NCBI RefSeq assembly: GCF_023206395.1
Contig: NZ_CP066149.1
Span: 682,001 to 746,000 of the forward strand
Origin: Vibrio sp. ED004
Lineage (GTDB): Bacteria > Pseudomonadota > Gammaproteobacteria > Enterobacterales > Vibrionaceae
Length of the DNA stretch: 64,000 nucleotides
Direction: 5' to 3'
Shown here: positions 10,468 through 17,755 of the stretch, piece after piece
How the letters are laid out: each line of letters opens with the position of its first letter
How positions within the stretch are numbered: position 1 is the stretch's first letter
Translations under genes and position numbers: made by a program
The notes under the pieces: generated by a model
The model's input: the letters and a program-made list of their open reading frames with translations, nothing else
What the model was told of the DNA's origin: nothing
Database searches by the model: none

Positions 10468-11760
10468 ATGCTAACTGTTACACAAATTAACAGCCTAACG
10501 CCTAAAAAAAGTTCATTCTACGCTTGGGATAAAACAGGCGAGCGCGGAAAAGGACGATTAGGTGTTCAAGTAACGCCTGCCGGTTCAAAATCTTTTAAGT
10601 TTCGTTACTACCAAAGTTCAAAAGCAATTTTGATTCCGATAGGCCGCTTACCAGGAGTTACGCTGGCAAAGGCAAGGAAAATCGCTGAGTCGTACAGCGA
10701 ATTACTGTCTCAAGGTATAGACCCGTTAGAATATCTTCAGGAAAAAGAAGCAGAGCAAGAATATCTCGAACAAGAGTCACTTAGGGCTGGTTCGTTTGAG
10801 CAGCTTATAGACCTCTATACATTAGACAAATGTAAGCGCGGCAAAAGAAATTACGAAGAAGATAAACAAAAAATCATCTGCAACATCTACCCTTACCTTG
10901 ATAAAACACGCAAAGCAAAAAGCTTCGAACCAAGTGATTTTATGCAGGCACTCAGTATCCCTATCCAAGAAGGTTACGCTCCAAAAAGTAATAAGCTTCG
11001 TTCTTACTTACATGCCGTCTTTGAGTTTGGACTTAAAAACGATAATGACCCAGCAAGTAATAACTCTAAAGTGAAGTTTGGGTTGAAATACAACCCTATT
11101 TCAGCCATTCCTAAGCAAACATACGCCGAAAAGGCAGGAGACCGTTTCTTAAACATTGATGAATTAATACAACTCATCCATGACATGAGCTATCGCTACC
11201 ACGACCTTAAGTTAGCAACATCAACGCGACGCTTTATCAAGCTTTGTTTCTATTTAGGAGGCCAGCGCCCCTATGAGATCGCCAATACTAAATGGAGCGA
11301 TATTAACTTCCGCGATAAAACACTCACGATTCGCGCTGAAATTTTCAAAACCAACCACGCACACGTAGTACCTCTCACTCATACTGCAGTGGAGATCCTC
11401 AAGGATTGCCTCAAAGATAACGAATTTAATAGTCCATTTGTGTTCCATAAAAAGACCAAGCCAACTGAGCCAATGCCAAGCAACACTCTTGCTCAAGCAG
11501 TGCTGTCCTACAAACGGAATACAGAAATTGAAAACTTTATTGCGAGAGACTTTAGACGAACATTTAAAACGCTTGGCGGTCAATTCAAAATCAGTAAAGA
11601 AGTCCGTGATAGAATTCAGGGACATGCTATCAGTGATGTCTCAGGCAAACACTATGATAGGTATGAGTACTTGGACGAGAAAAGATACGGACTAGAACTA
11701 TGGGAAGAAGTTCTCAATGAACGATTAATTGAGCGCTCAAAGTTTGGGGACATTTCGTAG
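10468..11760 (+). CDS. int: Site-specific tyrosine integrase
   Basis: 430 residues with the P4-type layout: an N-terminal arm-binding domain of the DUF4102 sort (residues 1-90, GRLGVQVTPAGSKSFKFRYY), a core-binding domain (about 105-215) and a catalytic domain. Likely catalytic residues are R267 (GGQRPYE), K294, R363 (ARDFRRTF), H386 (GHAISD) and nucleophile Y397 (KHYDRYEY). The first box II position is R rather than H, as in many relatives of this group. It should integrate and excise the island at tRNA-Arg. The ATG follows a GGAG site. It is convergent with the HTH gene at 11782. Confidence 0.93.
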   Translation: MLTVTQINSLTPKKSSFYAWDKTGERGKGRLGVQVTPAGSKSFKFRYYQSSKAILIPIGRLPGVTLAKARKIAESYSELLSQGIDPLEYLQEKEAEQEYLEQESLRAGSFEQLIDLYTLDKCKRGKRNYEEDKQKIICNIYPYLDKTRKAKSFEPSDFMQALSIPIQEGYAPKSNKLRSYLHAVFEFGLKNDNDPASNNSKVKFGLKYNPISAIPKQTYAEKAGDRFLNIDELIQLIHDMSYRYHDLKLATSTRRFIKLCFYLGGQRPYEIANTKWSDINFRDKTLTIRAEIFKTNHAHVVPLTHTAVEILKDCLKDNEFNSPFVFHKKTKPTEPMPSNTLAQAVLSYKRNTEIENFIARDFRRTFKTLGGQFKISKEVRDRIQGHAISDVSGKHYDRYEYLDEKRYGLELWEEVLNERLIERSKFGDIS

Positions 11761-11781
11761 ATCACGCATTGAAACTATGGC

Positions 11782-12003
11782 CTATTCAAGACGCTCAACT
11801 TCAAAAAGTTCGTCAATTTGAACATCCAGATACAAACACAACTTACCAATGACATCTAGCTCTACCCTCTCCGCTTCATCGTAATACAAACGTGTGATGG
11901 TACCTCGATTAATCCCAGTATCCCTCGAAACAATTGAAATCTTTAACCGCTTTTCGCCCATAATCCTAGACAAATGGCACTTTACTACGCTTTTTAAAAG
12001 CAA
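11782..12003 (-). CDS. Cro/C1-type HTH regulator with a TTG start
   Basis: 73 residues. LKISIVSRDTGINRGTITRL is a Cro/C1-type helix-turn-helix, and the C-terminal LCLYLDVQIDELFEV is typical of small YozG/HTH_26 regulators. The start is TTG at 12003: a perfect AGGAGG (12011-12016) lies exactly 7 bases upstream, and no ATG is so placed. It probably represses from the divergent promoter region 12004-12190 and may control the gene at 12203 or integrase activity. The target is not visible. Confidence 0.8.
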   Translation of the reverse strand: MLLKSVVKCHLSRIMGEKRLKISIVSRDTGINRGTITRLYYDEAERVELDVIGKLCLYLDVQIDELFEVERLE

Positions 12004-12031
12004 AATATAACCTCCTATAAGTCATAATAAG

Positions 12032-12059
12032 TTGCAAAGACGTAATTATGTACTAATAT
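12032..12059 (+). promoter_or_regulatory. Promoter reading towards the 12203 gene
   Basis: A -35 TTGCAA (12032-12037), a 16-bp spacer and a -10 TAATAT (12054-12059). The transcript would start near 12066 and carry a ~135-nt leader with two short hairpins: TGGGG/CCCCA at 12159-12173 and CGAA/TTCG at 12174-12184. Confidence 0.55.
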
Positions 12060-12202
12060 TAATCTATAGGAGATTAAAAGTATGCTCCTAAAGACCAATA
12101 TGTATGACTGAAGAGTGTAATTTGTACAACTCTAGTTCGCTGTGACTCTGGTCTCATCTGGGGGAAGACCCCACGAAAGTTTCGAAGAATATGGAGTTGA
12201 AA

Positions 12203-12499
12203 ATGAACATCACCCCTATAGAGATCCAAACTGCAGGAATATGCTTAGAGATTGCAGCTTTTGAGGAATTCCATCACTTAACCAGCGATGAAGTAAGAAG
12301 CTACCAGCCTTCAATACAAGATAAAATATGGGAACATGATTTCCATATAAATTGCCACCTAACTGAAGGTTATGTAAATCATTTATCTCAGAGAGCAATA
12401 GAAGTACTACTTAAGTGTCGACAAGGAGCTCACGTCCATGATGCAAGTTGGATTATAAGGCAAATATCATCTTCAGAAAAACAAACCTATCTGCACTAG
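12203..12499 (+). CDS. Hypothetical 98-residue protein
   Basis: Not recognised. The product starts MNITPIEIQTAGICLEIAAF; it is soluble, mildly acidic and histidine-rich in the middle, with no signal peptide or membrane segment. The start at 12203 is preferred over 12191 because GGAG (12193-12196) is ideally spaced to it. It has its own promoter and a strong terminator, so it is a free-standing unit divergent from the HTH regulator. Its position next to an HTH gene near the integrase suits an accessory regulator, but that is a guess. Confidence 0.55.
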   Translation: MNITPIEIQTAGICLEIAAFEEFHHLTSDEVRSYQPSIQDKIWEHDFHINCHLTEGYVNHLSQRAIEVLLKCRQGAHVHDASWIIRQISSSEKQTYLH

Positions 12500-12506
12500 T
12501 TTGTTT

Positions 12507-12533
12507 AAATCCACCAGCATTGCTGGTGGATTT
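12507..12533. terminator. Terminator after the 12203 gene
   Basis: 13-bp perfect arms AAATCCACCAGCA/TGCTGGTGGATTT with a one-base loop. It lies between convergent genes and can work in either direction, though the T-runs are short. Confidence 0.7.
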
Positions 12534-12601
12534 ATCCCCATTTAGAAACAATAATAATTACTCTCTCATGATCGAAATCTGTTTTTTATACTAAACAGTC
12601 A

Positions 12602-13864
12602 TTAATTTACGGGACGATAATTTTCCGTGTATTCCTTATTATTGCCACCCTCCAAACTATTGTTTTTATTTCCTTCATAAGCATCCAACTTCTTGGTCAA
12701 CTCTAGATTTTTCTTATATTCAAAATCTAACTTAATCCGCAAAGCTCTCTCTGTCGGATTACTAGATCTAATTACTTCATCATATTCCTTTCTCAGATCT
12801 AGCAGTTTACCTTCAATCACAGTTAATTCATTTTCCAATCTGGCTCTTTCTAACCTTTTATAATAAAGAATTTCATTCTCTGATTTATTATTTAGTACAG
12901 TTTTATTTATATCACGTTTTATTTTCTTTAGGTGGTTATTTAACTTAACAATATCTTCTTTAGCGACCATTAATTCATGCTTACTATCATTATAATTAAT
13001 TTCTTCCTGCTTCTTAACTAAGCGAAGTCTATTAATTTCAGAAGTGGTTTTTATTAATTCTTTTTTTAGTGAAACTGACCTACATTCTTCTTTTCTAAAA
13101 TTGGACTCTTGGTCTATTATTTTTGACTCAATGCCTGAAAGCTTAATCAGTTTAACACTTAACTCTTTTTCTACTTGGCTATAAGAAGCATTAAGAGATT
13201 CTAAGGCCGCCTTAATTCGTTCAACAAGAGCCTCTAAATACTCTGCTTTATCCTTATGTACAGCACTTGTTAACTCCTTCGATTTACCACGGACAAACCC
13301 TAATTGAATAAATGCCCTACCTGTAAGATCTTGAAGCTTCTTCATATTGCCTTTTCCCATTAGGCGAAAAGGATGAATCAACTTTTCGAAATCGAAATTA
13401 AAGAAGGTCATATGCACGTGAAAATTTTCAATGAACTCTTCGGATTTAAAATGGCCCTCATCAACATGAAGATCAATCGCCATTGGAAACAGCCCAAAGT
13501 TCTTATGAATAAAGTTTGCCAATTTCTTACAGCAATCTATAATTTTATCTTTCCAATTGAATGGATACTTTGACTTTACAACCATAACTTGGTCTCGAGA
13601 AAGAACAACAACATTATCAACGAAGGCGTTTGAATTTTTAGAGAATTTAATATTGCAAGTACGCTTACCTGCAGCTTCCTTCAATTTTTTCATTCTCTTC
13701 TCACAATTTTCGAATGAAAAAACCTCTTGAATATAAACATTTCCACAACTCAACTCCGGATAGACGTTCTTGTCATCTACAATAGTTCTTACATGATGTT
13801 TTCTAAGACCAAGAAATTGAGTTTTTTTAAATCCCTTCATCTGACTAGATACATAATTACTCAT
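12602..13864 (-). CDS. MobV/Pre-like relaxase (plasmid recombination enzyme family)
   Basis: 420 residues. Residues 127-152 hold HVDEG (H133, D135, E136) and FHVHM (H149, H151), reminiscent of the HxDE...HxH metal and active-site motif of MobV relaxases. It is followed by GRAFIQLGFVRGK...AVHKDKAEYLEAL, resembling the conserved GxxRG...H...Y stretch of that family. Residues ~215-400 are a long Lys/Glu-rich coiled coil. It would nick an oriT during mobilisation by a helper element. The gene is clearly more AT-rich than the backbone. An insertion between HxDE and HxH makes it a divergent member; another HUH-type nicking enzyme is possible. Confidence 0.6.
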   Translation of the reverse strand: MSNYVSSQMKGFKKTQFLGLRKHHVRTIVDDKNVYPELSCGNVYIQEVFSFENCEKRMKKLKEAAGKRTCNIKFSKNSNAFVDNVVVLSRDQVMVVKSKYPFNWKDKIIDCCKKLANFIHKNFGLFPMAIDLHVDEGHFKSEEFIENFHVHMTFFNFDFEKLIHPFRLMGKGNMKKLQDLTGRAFIQLGFVRGKSKELTSAVHKDKAEYLEALVERIKAALESLNASYSQVEKELSVKLIKLSGIESKIIDQESNFRKEECRSVSLKKELIKTTSEINRLRLVKKQEEINYNDSKHELMVAKEDIVKLNNHLKKIKRDINKTVLNNKSENEILYYKRLERARLENELTVIEGKLLDLRKEYDEVIRSSNPTERALRIKLDFEYKKNLELTKKLDAYEGNKNNSLEGGNNKEYTENYRPVN

Positions 13865-13951
13865 AATGAAACCTATTTTTTTTATTTACATTAACAAATA
13901 ATTTCACATGGTGTAAACACTGAACAAATCACATTAAACAAGGAAAATAAA

Positions 13952-13982
13952 AAACATCGAACCATATTAAACCACGATGTTT
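13952..13982. repeat. Inverted repeat upstream of the relaxase gene
   Basis: The arms AAACATCG (13952-13959) and CGATGTTT (13975-13982) lie ~90 bp upstream of the relaxase start. oriT sites often lie just upstream of mobV genes, so this is a candidate oriT or operator. No nic consensus was recognised. Confidence 0.35.
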
Positions 13983-14047
13983 CAATATGTTTCATGGTAG
14001 TTCTAATTTATTTTAAATTAATTGGAGCTAATTTTTGATAGCGTAGC

Positions 14048-14567
14048 GGCTTTGTTGCGTAATTCAATGGAACTAAATCCAGAACCTACGATCTGATTAG
14101 TTCCGTCCACTCCCTCTCTTAGCCCAATACCTAAACCTCATTACAAAACAACCAGGAAGCAAATACACCCAATCATTAACCGTGGTTCTCTGACCTTTTG
14201 GCTTGATGACGCTGCGATAAATGGGTGAGCACAAAGAAAACAGCATAAGCGTAGGAGGTCTCGTCGGTTAAGAGATTTAGCTATCACGATAACGCTCAGG
14301 GTGAAGCGAGTTTTCTATGCCGCTGAAAGCGCGGTCCCCATCAAAATCATGCCTTGGGTTGCCAGAAGTTATACGGCTCAAATAAGTATTAGAAAGAGCG
14401 GAATGGACACCATAGACGCTCGCTGTCAGAAATCGAGATGGATCGAGTTAAACAGTTGTTAGGAGGGCGATTGAACTTAAGAGATTACAATGCACAGGTG
14501 GGGGGAGACTTACTCGATGATAAAAGCGTTGAACAAGCATACGGAGTTAGGTATGCCTGAAGACTAA
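14048..14567 (+). pseudogene. Degraded IS5/IS903-group insertion sequence
   Basis: GGCTTTGTTGCGTAATTCA at 14048 looks like an IS5/IS903-group terminal repeat. In shifting frames the following sequence encodes transposase pieces: INRGSLTFWLDDAAI (from ~14175), RRSRRLRDLAITITLRVKR (~14250-14310) and a C-terminal end LNLRDYNAQVG then, after a frameshift, ETYSMIKALNKHTELGMPED-stop at 14567. The middle of the gene, with most of the DDE catalytic region, is gone, and no right terminal repeat was seen. It is a dead remnant. Confidence 0.75.
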
Positions 14568-14650
14568 ACGCCCTTACAAGCCCCACCGCCTAGCGTATTC
14601 TGCAGTGAAAATCTAGTAAATGAAAGACTAAGACAGGCACAGTTGCAATA

Positions 14651-14998
14651 CCTATTGGCGCACTAATACTGCCTATTGGCGCACTAATACTGCCTATTGG
14701 CGCACTAACGCTGCCTATTGGCGCACTAACACTGCCTATTGGCGCACTAATACTGCCTATTGGCGCACTAATACTGCCTATTGGCGCACTAACACTGCCT
14801 ATTGGCGCACTAATACTGCCTATTGGCGCACTAATACTGCCTATTGGCGCACTAACACTGCCTATTGGCGCACTAATACTGCCTATTGGCGCACTAACAC
14901 TGCCTATTGGCGCACTAATACTGCCTATTGGCGCACTAACACTGCCTATTGGCGCACTAATACTGCCTATTGGCGCACTAACACTGCCTATTGGCGCA
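14651..14998. repeat. Tandem array of 21-bp repeats, 16 full copies plus 12 bp
   Basis: The unit is CCTATTGGCGCACTAATACT plus G, in exact 21-bp phase from 14651 to 14998. Variation is confined to TAATACTG, TAACACTG and one TAACGCTG. Each unit has an imperfect palindrome TATTGG-CGCA-CTAATA. The plus frame is open right through (heptapeptide PIGALIL/PIGALTL) to a TAA at 15034 but lacks a start codon. There are no spacers, so it is not CRISPR. The gap 13865-15140 otherwise holds only IS debris. Confidence 0.95.
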
Positions 14999-15140
14999 GA
15001 TGTAACGTCTACTCAATCAAAAGCTCCCAAATAACTAATTTTTAGGCACTGACAAAGTACACTCCATGGATCCGCCCTCAACCTAAATTTCAGGGTATCT
15101 ATTATACCTATGGACAAAGACGCAAAGGAAAAAGAGCTTA

Positions 15141-15734
15141 TTAATTCCAACTCAGCGCTTCAAGGTAGGGCATCATGATATTAGTCATTCGGTAATACTT
15201 GGCATATTCCCAGAGCTTATCGTGATTGAGCTTATTAGCTCGTTTTGCTTCCACAAATGCTTCAATCGCAACGTCAATCCCGATTTTATTACGGAACTTA
15301 AAACAATCAACAATAGTCCGCTCAACATCAGTCACCAAAATAGGAATACCATCAACTTGTCTTGAGACAACTCCAAAATTCGCCATGTCTCTGGTGCGAA
15401 CAATTCGTATGTTTGGGTAGTCAATGCTGGGCGCTCTATCGTTTTTATTAATGCTGATCCACACCTGAAATGGCGCTTGGGTGGTGAGGTCGTGGTATCT
15501 GAGAGCAGACAGAAGGCAAATAACGCTATTTTTCGCTCTAGCACTAACCTCTGCAAAAGATTGCATTTCTGACTCTTCTCGCCCTACGTATCCATAAAGC
15601 CCTCTCTGAAGTTTTTCTATATGACCTTTTTCCACGGCGCGAGAAAGCGCTGCACGAGTGATGTTGAATTTCGCGGCATCTGAGGTAGTAAATATAGATA
15701 ACTTTTTAAGTTTATCTCGTTGTGAGGGATTCAT
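15141..15734 (-). CDS. AbiEi-type antitoxin/autorepressor, without its toxin
   Basis: 197 residues: an N-terminal winged helix (FTTSDAAKFNITRAALSRAVEKGHIEKLQRGLYG) followed by a domain typical of type IV AbiEi antitoxins (VICLLSALRYHDLTTQAPFQVWISI; GIPILVTDVERTIVDCFKFRNKIG). Normally an AbiEii nucleotidyltransferase toxin gene follows directly. Here the downstream DNA is repeats and IS debris, so the toxin is missing. The start ATG lies 6 bp from a large palindrome that fits the known AbiEi mode of autoregulation at inverted repeats. No good Shine-Dalgarno sequence is seen. Confidence 0.85.
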   Translation of the reverse strand: MNPSQRDKLKKLSIFTTSDAAKFNITRAALSRAVEKGHIEKLQRGLYGYVGREESEMQSFAEVSARAKNSVICLLSALRYHDLTTQAPFQVWISINKNDRAPSIDYPNIRIVRTRDMANFGVVSRQVDGIPILVTDVERTIVDCFKFRNKIGIDVAIEAFVEAKRANKLNHDKLWEYAKYYRMTNIMMPYLEALSWN

Positions 15735-15740
15735 TTAAAA

Positions 15741-15788
15741 TGATACGCTTTGTAGTACATTGTATGTATTGTACTACAAAGCGTATCA
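15741..15788. promoter_or_regulatory. 19-bp-arm palindromic operator of the AbiEi gene
   Basis: Perfect inverted arms TGATACGCTTTGTAGTACA (15741-15759) and TGTACTACAAAGCGTATCA (15770-15788) around a 10-bp spacer, directly upstream of the AbiEi start. AbiEi of streptococci is known to bind ~23-bp inverted repeats in its own promoter, so this is very probably the operator. It is too close to the start to leave room for a normal leader. Confidence 0.8.
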
Positions 15789-16204
15789 CCGTTCCTGCAA
15801 TAAAGCAGAACATATTAGAAATGTTACCTGAAATCGTTTCAAGGCATATCAGGCTAAATATGACCGCCTCAGGTTATATGACGATGAGGCACACCATCGC
15901 TTCCCCATCTCTGATCATACTATGCCATATCGTTTACTGGAGTATGAGTACTGCTGAATTCTACTGCATAGTGAAAAGCCGACATATCCAATCGGCGCAC
16001 TGCGCCGATTATTAACATTCAAGGTTTCAATACACAAACAGAGTGCAATTCCCGAAATATATAACAAAGCCACCACCACATTCACAGCACACATATTAAG
16101 CCGCTTCGGTTAAGCATAACTAAATTTTGGATATGGATTAATGTGTTGCACCACTGCAGTAATAATTGTGTATGTTGTAGCTATTAAAAATCGATAAATA
16201 GTGA
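15789..16204. other. Gene-poor stretch with a perfect 21-bp palindrome
   Basis: No intact gene seen. The open frame 15722-16015 overlaps the AbiEi operator and has no ribosome site. Another frame around 15850-15955 reads like coding sequence (YDDEAHHRFPISDHTMPYR) but ends in a stop and was not recognised; it may be a gene scrap. AATCGGCGCA-C-TGCGCCGATT at 15990-16010 is a perfect palindrome without a T-tract. It shares the GGCGCACT core with the 21-bp repeats. Confidence 0.4.
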
Positions 16205-17122
16205 TTAGTTTGGCTTTGTATGCAGACTCGGCAACACAAGAGTCCCAAGATAAATCCCAACAATGATACTCAACACAGAAAAAACACCCGCTAGAGAAAG
16301 CACCGGCATGGCAACAAGAAGTTGAGTGTCATTCCCTCCTCCTGCCATTACGGCTCCAAATCCCATAAGTACACCAGCAATTAAATGTTTACCAAACCGA
16401 CGTATCGGGCTAAACCTCAATGAAAAAGATCCTGTAAATAGTGCAGCACTGATCATTCCAACCAATAGTGAGGTCATCAATATAAAACGCTCACTACTCG
16501 GCCAGTCTTCTGTCTTCCCATGCCAAATTGAAGTACCCATAGATTTCAGCAAACCACTTGGCGTCCAATGCGGTTCATACAAGAATACGAAGCCGGCCAT
16601 CAACCCAATACCCAGCATCGAAAACCACAGCTTACGATTGACCGAGTCCATAAAGTAACAACTCACCACAATTGTGAGCGAGATACTTCCAAGGAATATG
16701 TACCTGGAAAAGTCGGACAGTACCAACCTAGAGCCTTTCAACTCCGAAGGCAAAACTGGAGCAAACACCAACCAAGCAACAAACCAACCGAATACAGTAG
16801 CCAACATAACCACTTCGCCGCGAGCTAACCTGCTCACTGTAGAAACCCCACAACCACTGTTGATTGCCGCGCCAATACCAAATAGAAAGCCACCAAGCAG
16901 TGAGAACAAACTCGGCCAAAAAGCTATGGACAACTGGCGCCCCTCAACCACTGAACCTAACCCCATTGATACCCAAGCCAGCGATCCACTAAAAACAATC
17001 GCAACGATGAACATTGGTGCTCCTTTCGTCGCCTCTTTTACTCCTCTCACCATACAAAGACCTGTAGTTTGGGCGAGATACCCTAGTAAGAAAATGCAGA
17101 GCAAAGCGAGAATAAACAACAT
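16205..17122 (-). CDS. YeeE/YedE family sulfur-compound transporter
   Basis: 305 residues, almost all in hydrophobic helices (about 8-9 membrane segments). The internally repeated signature includes INSGCGVSTVSRLARGE with C91, another cysteine in GLCMVRGVKEATKG (C23), and AVMAGGGNDTQLL near residue 265. YeeE/YedE proteins import thiosulfate or related sulfur through conserved cysteines. It diverges from the M15-like/methyltransferase/dnd block and lies inside the island. A role in sulfur supply for phosphorothioation is plausible but inferred. Confidence 0.85.
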   Translation of the reverse strand: MLFILALLCIFLLGYLAQTTGLCMVRGVKEATKGAPMFIVAIVFSGSLAWVSMGLGSVVEGRQLSIAFWPSLFSLLGGFLFGIGAAINSGCGVSTVSRLARGEVVMLATVFGWFVAWLVFAPVLPSELKGSRLVLSDFSRYIFLGSISLTIVVSCYFMDSVNRKLWFSMLGIGLMAGFVFLYEPHWTPSGLLKSMGTSIWHGKTEDWPSSERFILMTSLLVGMISAALFTGSFSLRFSPIRRFGKHLIAGVLMGFGAVMAGGGNDTQLLVAMPVLSLAGVFSVLSIIVGIYLGTLVLPSLHTKPN

Positions 17123-17141
17123 ACCTAGCCTCCAGATTGCA

Positions 17142-17170
17142 TTGATTTTGCTGTTGTCGTTCGTTAAATA
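17142..17170 (+). promoter_or_regulatory. Promoter candidate for the M15-like/methyltransferase unit
   Basis: -35 TTGATT (17142-17147), 17-bp spacer, -10 TAAATA (17165-17170), leaving a ~25-nt leader before the ATG at 17201. It lies in the 78-bp gap divergent from the YeeE gene. Confidence 0.4.
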
Positions 17171-17200
17171 TAGTAAGAGCGTAAACTTCTAGGTAAGAAT

Positions 17201-17728
17201 ATGAGCCACATACTGGTTAACTGGCATAGACACAAGCACCCCGGCTATTTGGGTAGCAACGTAACTAACGAGCTTTCTAATGCCCAATTACAGCGTTTAA
17301 TGGTTCAGATTCTCCAGCCCATCGAACGAGAGTTTGGAAAAGTAACGGTAACCTACGGCTACACTAGTCACTCTTTGCTTCGTTGGATATTGAAGAACAG
17401 CCCTGGTGACATGGCTCCAGACATTGACCAACACGCTTCCATGGAACTCAACAGCAAAGGCAACCGTATTTGTAAACGAGATGGTGCGGCCTGCGATTTT
17501 TATGTTGAAGGCTATGAAAACCGAATGGATGAAGTCGCGAAACACATTTGCACTCACCTAGCGTTCGACCGCCTCTACTTTTATGGAAAGAACAAACCGA
17601 TCCACATCAGCATTGGCCCTGAAAACAGCCGGTATGCACTGATTCGGCAAGCACGAAGTGATGGGCTTCGCGTAAATACGAAAAGTGCAAACGGCAGCGC
17701 CACACAGACCTTATTCGATGACTTATAA
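17201..17728 (+). CDS. Peptidase M15-fold protein of the phosphorothioation locus
   Basis: 175 residues, no signal peptide or membrane segment. YGYTS (52-56), QHAS (H78), GAACDFYVEGY (D99) and KPIHISIGP (H135) line up with the zinc H-D-H triad of M15/hedgehog-type DD-peptidases (SGYRS, SxHxxGxAxD, HxS). The predicted fold is therefore M15-like, though a cytoplasmic location argues against peptidoglycan as substrate. It is 27 bp ahead of the Dnd-associated methyltransferase gene and presumably cotranscribed. The function in DNA sulfur modification is unknown to me; the fold call rests on motifs only. Confidence 0.6.
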   Translation: MSHILVNWHRHKHPGYLGSNVTNELSNAQLQRLMVQILQPIEREFGKVTVTYGYTSHSLLRWILKNSPGDMAPDIDQHASMELNSKGNRICKRDGAACDFYVEGYENRMDEVAKHICTHLAFDRLYFYGKNKPIHISIGPENSRYALIRQARSDGLRVNTKSANGSATQTLFDDL

Positions 17729-17755
17729 TCGAAAAAACATCGGAGAGGACAAGGA

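Noticed and set aside
11543..11565. Inactive integrase because box II lacks the usual histidine
   Set aside because: ARDFRRT has Arg at that position, but many DUF4102-type integrases do; the remaining catalytic residues are present.
12082..12111. Nine-residue leader peptide (MLLKTNMYD)
   Set aside because: It has a fair ribosome site, but nothing links it to attenuation and such tiny frames arise by chance.
14651..14998. CRISPR array
   Set aside because: Repeats are contiguous 21-bp units with no spacers, and no cas genes are present.
15722..16015. 97-codon plus-strand open frame
   Set aside because: It starts inside the AbiEi gene, spans its palindromic operator and has no ribosome site; the coding look in part of the region is in another frame.
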